A DNA stretch of 13,481 bases from an uncultured Clostridia bacterium (GTDB lineage Bacteria > Bacillota > Clostridia > TANB77 > CAG-465): contig CANRAK010000035.1 in assembly GCA_947628575.1 (NCBI GenBank), positions 1 to 13,481 on the forward strand, written 5' to 3'. A model generated the notes under the pieces. The model did not search any database. It saw only the letters and a list, made by a program, of their open reading frames with translations, and had not been told where the DNA came from. Positions 1 through 6,490 of this stretch are shown in pieces. How positions within the stretch are numbered: position 1 is the stretch's first letter; each line of letters begins with the position of its first letter. Both the position numbers and the translations under genes were made by a program.

Positions 1-37
1 GTTACAAAATGTTATCTAAATGGTATAAAAAATAGTA

Positions 38-77
38 TAAAAAAATAGGGAAACATTGTATTTAATGTCTCCCTATT
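38..77 (-). terminator. Hairpin with U-tract, minus-strand terminator
   Basis: A 14-bp stem with one mismatch (44..57 pairs with 64..77, loop GTATTT) is followed on the minus strand by seven Ts (complement of 39..45). It therefore reads as an intrinsic terminator leftward; on the plus strand no T-run follows. A closer terminator already lies just downstream of the 224..856 gene, so this one is either a back-up or ends a short non-coding transcript. I see no ORF between 78 and 166. Confidence 0.6.
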
Positions 78-166
78 CCATCATAACTATAAACTATTAG
101 TTTTTATTATTTGTTATTATTTAGTATTAGTTCTTTTTTTATTTTAGAAATAATTCCTATAATACC

Positions 167-201
167 AAAAAAAGATTGCTAAAATTTAATTAACAATCTT
201 T
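167..201 (-). terminator. Intrinsic terminator of the 224..856 gene
   Basis: An 8-bp stem (194..201 with 171..178) encloses an AT-rich loop and is followed on the minus strand by seven Ts (complement of 167..173). It begins 22 nt past the stop codon of the membrane-protein gene, as expected for its terminator. The stem is AT-rich, so it may be leaky, which would fit the second hairpin further left. Confidence 0.6.
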
Positions 202-223
202 ATATATGAACTCTAGTTGCCCA

Positions 224-856
224 CTAATTATTCTTTCTTCTTCTAAATGGATTTTTTATATTACCTGGTAAAACTCCAATTCCTAATATTAATAGTATAA
301 TAGCTCCTACTGCTGATACAATTGAATTTCTAATATACTCTTTAGTTAGGCTAAAATTGAAATTTCTTATTCCCATATTTTTATTTATATTTTGTTGGTA
401 ATATAAAATTTCTTTAACTACTCTAGAATCTGTGTCTATATCAACCTTTTTAATATCCGTAATACCTTCTTTATCTATATTAGTTGATATTGTTAAAGAT
501 TTAGTATCTTTAAAATACGTATATATTATATATGGTTGATTTCTATACACACTTTTTACTAAATTTCCCGTTGTTTTTTCAATGTAACTTTCTGTTATAT
601 CAAATGATTTTAGTTGATAATCTAAGATGATAGCAATTTTATTTTCTCTAGCTGCCTTTGAAATTGCATTTACTGCATAAGTTTTATCTGGTTCTGACAT
701 CGTTCCAGATATATCTTGAACATACTCTGCCCCTTTTTGTAATGGCAATCGTGGGATTATAACCGTCCTTATTAAATTATATATCAAAACAAGTGAGAGT
801 ACAACCAACGCAACCCCTACGATTAATCGACAAATTGTCTTATAATATTTTTTCAT
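224..856 (-). CDS. Small two-helix membrane protein, possible TPM-like domain
   Basis: A 210-aa protein I do not recognise with certainty. Seen directly: a basic N-terminus, a hydrophobic helix at about residues 10-31, a soluble region of about 145 residues, a second hydrophobic helix at about 177-197, and a strongly basic tail (RRRKNN). This topology suggests an extracytoplasmic middle domain with both ends inside. The stretch 43-125 (YVQDISGTMS ... then LTISTN) has the alternating pattern of TPM-type domains (PF04536), but this is a weak resemblance judged by eye. The start is well supported: AAGGAGGAA at 866..874 lies 9 nt upstream of ATG. It is a single gene with its own promoter (993..1021) and terminator (167..201), and a leader of about 130 nt. 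Function unknown. Confidence 0.85.
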   Translation of the reverse strand: MKKYYKTICRLIVGVALVVLSLVLIYNLIRTVIIPRLPLQKGAEYVQDISGTMSEPDKTYAVNAISKAARENKIAIILDYQLKSFDITESYIEKTTGNLVKSVYRNQPYIIYTYFKDTKSLTISTNIDKEGITDIKKVDIDTDSRVVKEILYYQQNINKNMGIRNFNFSLTKEYIRNSIVSAVGAIILLILGIGVLPGNIKNPFRRRKNN

Positions 857-948
857 ATAAAAAAATTCCTCCTTATTCTTTCTTTCGACATTTTTTTGCA
901 GCTATTTTTAAACGCTTTTATCCCTTATTTTACCTCCTTTCTCTTCAT
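853..948 (-). other. Leader region with two mini-ORFs, speculative
   Basis: The leader of about 130 nt of the membrane-protein gene holds two tiny open frames. One at 925..948 encodes MKRKEVK, and its codons contain an AAAGGAGGT Shine-Dalgarno-like sequence with no suitable start codon just after it. The other at 853..891 encodes MSKERIRRNFFI, and its TGA overlaps the gene's ATG (ATGA). Its own start has no good ribosome binding site. They may be chance, or they may mark translational coupling. Confidence 0.2.
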
Positions 949-992
949 GTATCTATAATCACGTTACATTTAAAAAAATCATCTGCGAAAAT

Positions 993-1021
993 ATTATATC
1001 ATTTTATTTATATTATGTCAA
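993..1021 (-). promoter_or_regulatory. Consensus sigma-A promoter for the 224..856 gene
   Basis: On the minus strand TTGACA (1016..1021) and TATAAT (993..998) are separated by exactly 17 bp: a perfect consensus vegetative promoter. Transcription would start near 986, leaving a leader of about 130 nt before the ATG at 856. Confidence 0.85.
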
Positions 1022-1053
1022 GTATTTTCTTTATTACATACTATATTATTATA

Positions 1054-1083
1054 TTTCAGTTTATAATAACAATTTAATATAAT
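1054..1083 (+). promoter_or_regulatory. Possible promoter of the aspartate kinase gene
   Basis: TATAAT at 1078..1083 is preceded by a poor -35 (TTTCAG at 1054..1059, spacer 18 bp). The leader would be only about 25 nt, which leaves no room for a lysine riboswitch. The surrounding sequence is AT-rich, so TATAAT matches can occur by chance. Confidence 0.35.
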
Positions 1084-1113
1084 TAAGCATACAATACATT
1101 ATGGGGTGAAATT

Positions 1114-2091
1114 ATGAATATAACTGTACAAAAATATGGCGGTAGTTCTGTAGAAAATAAAGAAAAACTAGAACTTATCTGTAATAAAATAATTAAAGAA
1201 AAAAATAAAAATAATAATGTTGTAGTTGTCGTTTCAGCACAAGGAAAGACTACAAACAACTTAATATCAAAAGCTGAAGACTACACTAATTTTTGTCTAG
1301 ATAAAAAAGATTTAGACTTTTTACTTGCTACAGGAGAGATGCAAACTGCCTCATTATTATCTTTAATGCTAAATTCTAAAGGACATAAAGCTGTGTGCCT
1401 TACTGGTGCTCAAGCTGGTGTAATAACCGATTCAAATTTTGGAAATGCAAAAATAATAGATGTTGTACCATCTAATATTATTTCATATATAGAAGAAAAT
1501 TACATAGTAATAGTAACTGGCTTTCAAGGTATGGATAAATTAGGAAATATAACTACTTTAGGTAGAGGTGGCTCAGATTTAAGTGCTGTTGCACTTGCAG
1601 GTGCACTTAAAGCAAAAAAATGTGAGATTTACAGTGATATAGACGGCATATATTCTGCTGATCCTAAGGTTATTCCTAATTCTAAATTATTAAGTGATAT
1701 TTCGTTTGATGAAATGTTGGAAGCAGCTTCTGCAGGTGCAAAAGTTCTACATAATCGTTCTGTAAATCTTGCTAAAGAGTATAACATAAAAATATTAGCA
1801 AAAAATACTTTTAGAAATTCTCGTGGGAGCAAAGTACAAAAAAATATTAAAGAAGATTTTTCTATTCATTTTATTACTAAAAAAGATGATGTTTCTAAAA
1901 TTTGTATTGTAGGACCTATGATGTTATCTAATAGAGAAGCTATTTCTAAAATTTTTAAAACAGCAAATGAAGAAAATATAGAAATATATATGATATCTTT
2001 TAGTGAATTAGCTATTAATATAATTGTAGATACGAGTAAGTCTAAAATGTTTATGGAAAAACTTCATAATATTTTAATTGAGGAAAAATAA
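1114..2091 (+). CDS. Aspartate kinase, short form with apparently one ACT domain
   Basis: Phosphorylates L-aspartate, the first step towards diaminopimelate/lysine, threonine and methionine. Amino-acid kinase motifs are clear: KYGGSS at residues 7-12, TGE at 73-75, TTLGRGGSD at 147-155, YSDIDGIYSADP at 173-184 and AGAKVLHNRS at 207-216. The kinase domain ends near residue 240. Only about 80 residues follow. They look like one ACT domain (KICIVGP near 262-268, then YMISFSE at 292-298, equivalent to the MISTSE of LysC proteins). Full-length family members have about 400 residues and two ACT domains, one inserted within the other; here the inserted one seems absent. The start is supported by GGGGTG at 1103..1108. 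The gene stands alone on the plus strand with a terminator at its stop codon. The aspartate kinase call is firm; the isoform (lysC, dapG or thrA type) cannot be decided. Confidence 0.93.
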   Translation: MNITVQKYGGSSVENKEKLELICNKIIKEKNKNNNVVVVVSAQGKTTNNLISKAEDYTNFCLDKKDLDFLLATGEMQTASLLSLMLNSKGHKAVCLTGAQAGVITDSNFGNAKIIDVVPSNIISYIEENYIVIVTGFQGMDKLGNITTLGRGGSDLSAVALAGALKAKKCEIYSDIDGIYSADPKVIPNSKLLSDISFDEMLEAASAGAKVLHNRSVNLAKEYNIKILAKNTFRNSRGSKVQKNIKEDFSIHFITKKDDVSKICIVGPMMLSNREAISKIFKTANEENIEIYMISFSELAINIIVDTSKSKMFMEKLHNILIEEK

Positions 2092-2119
2092 AACAAGGAA
2101 ATTTATACTTCCTTGTTTT
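2090..2119. terminator. Bidirectional terminator between convergent genes
   Basis: A perfect 11-bp stem (2090..2100 with 2109..2119, loop 2101..2108) lies between the convergent kinase and permease genes. The plus strand reads TTTT, GC, TTTTT after the stem; the minus strand reads TTTTATTTTT. The left arm overlaps the kinase stop codon and the right arm is inside the last codons of the permease gene, so both genes end in the same hairpin. Confidence 0.8.
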
Positions 2120-3236
2120 GCTTTTTAAGTATTTTTTTACTTTTGTTTTTCTTTTCTTTTGGATTTTCATCTTCTATTTCAAAATTTATTCCAAATTTAT
2201 ATTTTAAGAATATTTTCCCTATTGCAAGTACTGGCATTGCTAAAATCATACCTACTATTCCAAACAGTTTTTCAAATACTAATAGTCCACAAATAACTAC
2301 AACTGGATGTAGTTTAACAGATTTTGCAATTATATTAGGTTGAAGAATATTTGCATCTATAATTTGAATAATAAATGATGCTACAAAAGTTATAATTGCA
2401 AGTACTGGACCTCCAACAGTAAAAGCATATATTGAAGTAATAGTATATGATATTACAGCACCTATATATGGTATTAAATTTAAGAATGTTATAATTATTC
2501 CAAAAATTATTGCATATTTTAGCTTAAGTACCATACAAACAACAGTTGTCATTATACCGACAATAACACTATCTATTAGTAGTCCTCTTACATAAGAGTT
2601 TAATATATCATCCATCTCAGTTAGCATTTTATATCTATTAGAATCTTTCCCATTTTTAGATAAAAATACAATTAGACTATTTTTAGTTCTATCCATATCT
2701 TTTACCATAAAGAAAGATATAATTATTGCTGTTATTGCACTTATTAAGAAGCTACCTGCCTTTTGTACAGTATCTAACGAGTAGCTTAGTATTTTATCCA
2801 TATGCTCAGATACAATACTTAAATCACTTATATCCGAAGATATTTTATAATCTACGCCAAATCTATCATATATTAAAAGATTTATCTTATTTACAGCACT
2901 AGTATATAATGCTGGTAGATCTTTTATTAACTGAGTTACTTGTGAAACAATTATTGGTATAACATAAGACAGTGCTATTACAACTATTGCAAATATAATA
3001 ATTAGTGATACTGTAGCAGCAAGTCCTTTGCTCAGTCCCCACTTTCTTAGTCTATTAGTTAGTGGTCTTGATATCCAACAAATTACAATTCCTACATAAA
3101 GTGGCGTTAATGTTAAAAGTATCTCAATTATTTTATCTACTACTCCTATTTCTCTTAACGCGAAAAATACTACAATTATTGCTACGATATACATGACTTT
3201 ATTTAAAAATTTAAAGTCAAATTTATTTTCTTCCAT
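2103..3236 (-). CDS. AI-2E family (UPF0118) membrane permease
   Basis: A 377-aa polytopic membrane protein of the AI-2E/YdiK/YtvI permease family. Members are annotated from autoinducer-2 export, but many act in other transport roles (some in Na+/H+ exchange), so the substrate is unknown. Hydrophobic segments lie at about residues 13-27, 36-55, 72-98, 161-178, 219-236, 241-290 and 308-343. The family region PYIGAVIS (256-263) and the IDANILQPNIIAKSV block (293-307) are recognisable. The C-terminus is a long charged, Lys-rich tail (351-377), partly encoded by the terminator arm. AGGAGG at 3241..3246 supports the ATG. It follows nrdG by 69 nt on the same strand with no clear promoter between them, so it may be read through from the nrd genes; a functional link is not implied. 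Confidence 0.92.
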   Translation of the reverse strand: MEENKFDFKFLNKVMYIVAIIVVFFALREIGVVDKIIEILLTLTPLYVGIVICWISRPLTNRLRKWGLSKGLAATVSLIIIFAIVVIALSYVIPIIVSQVTQLIKDLPALYTSAVNKINLLIYDRFGVDYKISSDISDLSIVSEHMDKILSYSLDTVQKAGSFLISAITAIIISFFMVKDMDRTKNSLIVFLSKNGKDSNRYKMLTEMDDILNSYVRGLLIDSVIVGIMTTVVCMVLKLKYAIIFGIIITFLNLIPYIGAVISYTITSIYAFTVGGPVLAIITFVASFIIQIIDANILQPNIIAKSVKLHPVVVICGLLVFEKLFGIVGMILAMPVLAIGKIFLKYKFGINFEIEDENPKEKKNKSKKILKKQNKEV

Positions 3237-3247
3237 TATGCCTCCTA

Positions 3248-3280
3248 AAATTTATTATTATTTTTATCTATAATAAATTT
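3248..3280. repeat. AT-only inverted repeat in the nrdG-permease gap
   Basis: An 11-bp inverted repeat made only of A and T (3248..3258 with 3270..3280) fills much of the 69-nt gap and ends just upstream of the permease ribosome binding site. It is too weak for a convincing terminator and has no adjacent U-run; it might affect mRNA processing or be chance in AT-rich DNA. Confidence 0.3.
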
Positions 3281-3305
3281 ATACATACACTTTTTTGCTT
3301 ATTTT

Positions 3306-3833
3306 TTAAAATTTATATTCTATTAAATTACCACACTTTAAGCTCTTTTTTACATCGATTACTCTTTGATTTGAACTACCTCTAAATAATAAATTTTCAT
3401 CTTTTTTATTAATATCAAACTTACCATCTATTAGTATGTCTGTTCTTTTAAGTAATTCTAAAAATCCATTATCTTCATTAGCTTTTTCTAATAAATCTTC
3501 ATAATTATATCCTGTATAAGTAATTATATCCAACTTTTTATTTTTTAATTCGTCTACTAATTTAGATAATTGCTTAGCTTGTAAAAAAGGTTCTCCTCCA
3601 CTAAAAGTAACACCTTTTAAAAGTGGATTTTCATCAATTTTTTCTACGATTTTTTCAATTGGTTCATATTTACCTAAGTTTACATTATGTGTTTGTGGAT
3701 TATGGCATCCTAAACAGTTATGAAAACAGCCCTGTGTAAATACAACAAATCTAATTCCCGGTCCATCTACAATAGATTCTTCGACTATTCCTGCTACTTT
3801 AATTTTATCTTGTGTTTCATTACAATAGAACAT
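3306..3833 (-). CDS. nrdG: Anaerobic ribonucleotide reductase activase (radical SAM)
   Basis: NrdG uses a 4Fe-4S cluster and S-adenosylmethionine to generate the glycyl radical on class III ribonucleotide reductase. The radical-SAM cluster motif is C36-x3-C40-x2-C43 (CFHNCLGCH), preceded by VDGPGIRFVVF and followed by the SAM-binding TFSGGEP at 76-82. At 175 aa it has the usual compact activase size. The ATG lies inside the end of the 92-aa gene (14-nt overlap). Its ribosome binding site is weak (a GAAAGAGA-like purine stretch), so translation is probably coupled to the upstream gene. Placement right after the radical-bearing small protein and NrdD fits its role of activating that glycine. 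Confidence 0.96.
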   Translation of the reverse strand: MFYCNETQDKIKVAGIVEESIVDGPGIRFVVFTQGCFHNCLGCHNPQTHNVNLGKYEPIEKIVEKIDENPLLKGVTFSGGEPFLQAKQLSKLVDELKNKKLDIITYTGYNYEDLLEKANEDNGFLELLKRTDILIDGKFDINKKDENLLFRGSSNQRVIDVKKSLKCGNLIEYKF

Positions 3834-4098
3834 CGTGTTTTACTCTGTCTCTTTCTTCTGCTCTTTTACCGTCATTAAATCTATCTAATGTTCCTACTAA
3901 GTATCCAGTTATTCTTCTAATTCTTTCAAATGGCACGTCATTTTCAAAAGTATAGCTTAAATCTACATAATCGCCATTTACTTTTAAATCTAAAGTTGCG
4001 ATCTCCTTATCTGGATTTTTTTCTTGTACATATTTTATGTACTCGTTGATTTCGTCCTGACTAATGTTTTCTCCACTTGTGTTAATTTTCATATACAT
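3820..4098 (-). CDS. Separate glycyl-radical subunit of class III RNR (NrdD C-terminal module)
   Basis: A 92-aa protein whose residues 58-88 (ERIRRITGYLVG ... EERDRVKH) match the extreme C-terminus of class III ribonucleotide reductases. There E. coli NrdD carries its radical Gly681 in RRVCGYLG, 31 residues from its end. The equivalent here is G65, in RRITGYL, 27 residues from the end. Residues 1-55 have no counterpart I recognise in NrdD; they are acidic, with a probable helix near 14-27 and strands near 33-52. The start is set by AGGAGG directly before TAATG: the stop of the 748-aa NrdD ORF and this ATG share one base. Role inferred: it docks on the truncated NrdD and supplies the radical glycine in trans, much as YfiD/GrcA can for pyruvate formate-lyase, but here it would be required. 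Homology of the C-terminal module is strong; the split-enzyme role is inference. Confidence 0.85.
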   Translation of the reverse strand: MYMKINTSGENISQDEINEYIKYVQEKNPDKEIATLDLKVNGDYVDLSYTFENDVPFERIRRITGYLVGTLDRFNDGKRAEERDRVKHDVLL

Positions 4099-6344
4099 TA
4101 CCTCCTTATTCTTTCTATTCTTTCATGGACATTATTAATCTCTTCAAATTCTCTTCTACCACAACATGGGCATTTATCTTTTATTATTCCAGTATATCCA
4201 CATATTGGATCTCTATCTACAGGATGGTTTATTGAGCCATATCCAATACCAGATTCTTTCATACATCTTATTATTTGTTCAAAAGCATCTAGATTTTTAG
4301 TAGGGTCACCATCTAATTCAACATAGCTAATATGTCCACCGTTTGTAAGCTCATGATAAGGTGCTTCAATTTTTATTTTATTAAATGCACTAATTTTATA
4401 ATATACAGGTACATGGAAAGAGTTAGTATAATATTCTCTATCTGTTACACCTTCTATTACACCATATTTTTTCTTATCTATTTTTACAAATCTACCAGAT
4501 AATCCCTCAGCTGGTGTAGCAATAAGTGTAAAATTCAATTTATCTTTTTGAGATTGCTCGTCTACTCTTTCTCTCATATGACTAATTATTTTTAAGCCTA
4601 ACTCTTTTGCCTCTTCACTTTCACCATGATGTTTTCCAATTAAAGCTTTTAAACATTCTGCAAGTCCTATAAATCCTATAGTAAGGCTACCATGTTTTAA
4701 AACTTCCCCAACTTTATCTGTATTCTTTAACTTTTCAGAGTCTAACCATACATGTTGTCCCATTAAGAATGGATAGTTATATACTCTTTTATTTGATTGT
4801 ATTCTAAATCTATCTTTTAACTGGTCTATTACTAAGTCTATTTTATCATCTAGCATTTCGAAAAATTTATTGACGTCGCCTTTAGCCTCAATTCCAAGTC
4901 TTGGCAAATTAATTGATGTGAAACTTAGATTACCTCTGCCACAAGTTACTTCTTTACTTCTATCATTTATATTTGACATTACTCTTGTTCTACATCCCAT
5001 ATATGCTACTTCTGTATTATAATCTCCCTTTTTGTAATATTGTAGATTAAATGGAGCATCTATAAATGAGAAGTTTGGAAATAACCTTTTTGCAGATACT
5101 CTACATCCTAACTTAAATATATCATAATTAGGGTCTTCTGGGTTATAATTTATTCCTTCTTTTACTCTTAATATTTGTATAGGGAATATTGGTGTCTCAC
5201 CATTTCCAAGTCCTGCTTCTGTAGCATATAGTAGTTGCTCCATTACAAGTCTTCCCTCTGGACTTGTATCTAGACCATAGTTAATACTACTAAATGGTAC
5301 TTGTGCACCCGCTCTAGAATGCATTGTATTAAGATTATGTATAAATCCTTCCATTGCTTGGTAAGTTGCTTTTACAATTTCTTTATCTGTATATTTAACT
5401 GTAAATTTTTGTATTTTATCTACTGTATCTTTATCAAAATAATTTGATAGATACTTTCTTTCAGTTGCTAAATAATTATTTGAATCTTTATAACATGCAA
5501 CTAAATCTTTATCGTATTTTATAGATTTTACAATGTACTCTGCTAACTTTTCAGGCTCTTTTGTATCTGTAAGTAGCTCTATAGCCTTAGATAAATTTTT
5601 TAAATATTCCTTTTTATATGATACTCTAACTCCCTTTGCCATTGCATACTCAAAATTAGGTATACTCTGTCCACCGTGTTGGTCATTTTGGTTAGACTGT
5701 ATTGCTATTGCAGCAAGTGCAGCATAGCTTGCAATACTTTGAGGTTCTCTTAAAAATCCTTCGCCTGTACAAAATCCATCTTTAAATAGCTTAATTAAAT
5801 CTATTTGACAGCAAGTTGTTGTTAAAGTTAAAAAATCTAAATCATGTATATGTATATCGCCATCTCTATGTGCTTTAGAATGTTCTGGCTTTAATACACA
5901 TAAATGGTAAAAATTTTTCGCACCTTCAGAGCCATATTTAAGCATAGTTCCCATAGCAGTATCTGCATTTATATTGGCATTTTCTCTTTTAACATTGCTA
6001 TCTTTAGAATCTTCAAAAGTTAAGTCCCTATAAACATTAGTTATGTCTAAGTTTTTCTCACGAGTTCTATTTCTCTCATCACTAAAGCTAGAATATGCAT
6101 TAAGTGTTTCTTCAAAGCCTTCTTGATGTAATACTTTTTTTATCATATCTTGTATTAACTGTGATGTTACATACTTATCTACTTGACTTTTTTCTAATTC
6201 TTCATATATCTTATTGGCTAGCTCTTCAGATTTTGCATAGTCTTGTCCTCCAATAGAATTAGCAGCTCTATTTATAGATCTTGCTATTCTATCCACATTA
6301 AAATTTACTTTTCTTCCGTCTCTTTTTATTACTTTTGATATCAT
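4098..6344 (-). CDS. nrdD: Class III ribonucleotide reductase large subunit, lacking the glycyl-radical loop
   Basis: Reduces ribonucleoside triphosphates to deoxy forms under anaerobic conditions. An ATP-cone regulatory domain occupies about residues 1-95 (KVIKRDGRKVNFNVDRI). The catalytic ten-stranded barrel follows, with recognisable blocks DGDIHIHDLD (161-170), NTMHSRAGAQVPFSSINYG (339-357), MGCRTRV (449-455) and TCGRGNLSFTSINLPR (467-482). C451 and C468 are candidates for active-site cysteines. The end is Cys-rich (C715, C725, C727, C728), resembling the zinc region before the radical loop. The ORF then stops after ERIERIRR. The usual RVxGY loop is missing from it and is found in the next gene. 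No other RVxGY-type motif is in this ORF; CGYTG at 715-719 belongs to the zinc region. AAAAGGAG about 9 nt upstream supports the ATG. A promoter lies just upstream. Confidence 0.95.
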   Translation of the reverse strand: MISKVIKRDGRKVNFNVDRIARSINRAANSIGGQDYAKSEELANKIYEELEKSQVDKYVTSQLIQDMIKKVLHQEGFEETLNAYSSFSDERNRTREKNLDITNVYRDLTFEDSKDSNVKRENANINADTAMGTMLKYGSEGAKNFYHLCVLKPEHSKAHRDGDIHIHDLDFLTLTTTCCQIDLIKLFKDGFCTGEGFLREPQSIASYAALAAIAIQSNQNDQHGGQSIPNFEYAMAKGVRVSYKKEYLKNLSKAIELLTDTKEPEKLAEYIVKSIKYDKDLVACYKDSNNYLATERKYLSNYFDKDTVDKIQKFTVKYTDKEIVKATYQAMEGFIHNLNTMHSRAGAQVPFSSINYGLDTSPEGRLVMEQLLYATEAGLGNGETPIFPIQILRVKEGINYNPEDPNYDIFKLGCRVSAKRLFPNFSFIDAPFNLQYYKKGDYNTEVAYMGCRTRVMSNINDRSKEVTCGRGNLSFTSINLPRLGIEAKGDVNKFFEMLDDKIDLVIDQLKDRFRIQSNKRVYNYPFLMGQHVWLDSEKLKNTDKVGEVLKHGSLTIGFIGLAECLKALIGKHHGESEEAKELGLKIISHMRERVDEQSQKDKLNFTLIATPAEGLSGRFVKIDKKKYGVIEGVTDREYYTNSFHVPVYYKISAFNKIKIEAPYHELTNGGHISYVELDGDPTKNLDAFEQIIRCMKESGIGYGSINHPVDRDPICGYTGIIKDKCPCCGRREFEEINNVHERIERIRR

Positions 6345-6381
6345 GTGTATTACTCCTTTTTTAGTACTTTATTATATCTGA

Positions 6382-6410
6382 ATTATATCATTGCATAAGT
6401 TACAAATCAA
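6382..6410 (-). promoter_or_regulatory. Promoter of the nrd unit
   Basis: On the minus strand TTGATT (6405..6410) and TATAAT (6382..6387) are separated by 17 bp. A second TATAAT lies about 14 bp closer to the gene without a good -35. The leader would be about 30 nt. A 16-nt AT palindrome (6412..6427, AAAAAATATATTTTTT) abuts the -35 upstream and could act as an UP-like element. I found no convincing NrdR box pair. The remainder of the 146-nt gap up to the amidase stop shows no good terminator. Confidence 0.65.
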
Positions 6411-6490
6411 TAAAAAATATATTTTTTTACAATAATGAAAATTGATTGATATATTTGTAATTATTTATGTTTTTTTGTTATGTTTTCTAG

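Noticed and set aside
1..48. 3' end of a plus-strand gene entering from the left
   Set aside because: Two frames stay open for 10-15 codons from the edge, but such short open stretches are expected by chance and neither can be recognised.
793..1077. 94-aa plus-strand ORF
   Set aside because: It overlaps the membrane-protein gene and its promoter, has no ribosome binding site, and its composition (Phe, Ile, Tyr) is that of AT-rich noncoding DNA.
1021..1113. Lysine riboswitch upstream of the aspartate kinase
   Set aside because: The space from the only plausible promoter to the ATG is about 25 nt, far too short, and no paired structure is visible.
4080..4110. NrdD/92-aa junction as a frameshift or sequencing error
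   Set aside because: The downstream ORF has its own AGGAGG, a TAATG start and about 55 in-frame residues before the radical loop. A one-base indel would not create these.
6345..6490. NrdR or FNR-type operator upstream of nrdD
   Set aside because: I found no pair of NrdR boxes and no TTGATnnnnATCAA-like site; the partial TTACAA/TTGTAA arms are too weak in AT-rich DNA.
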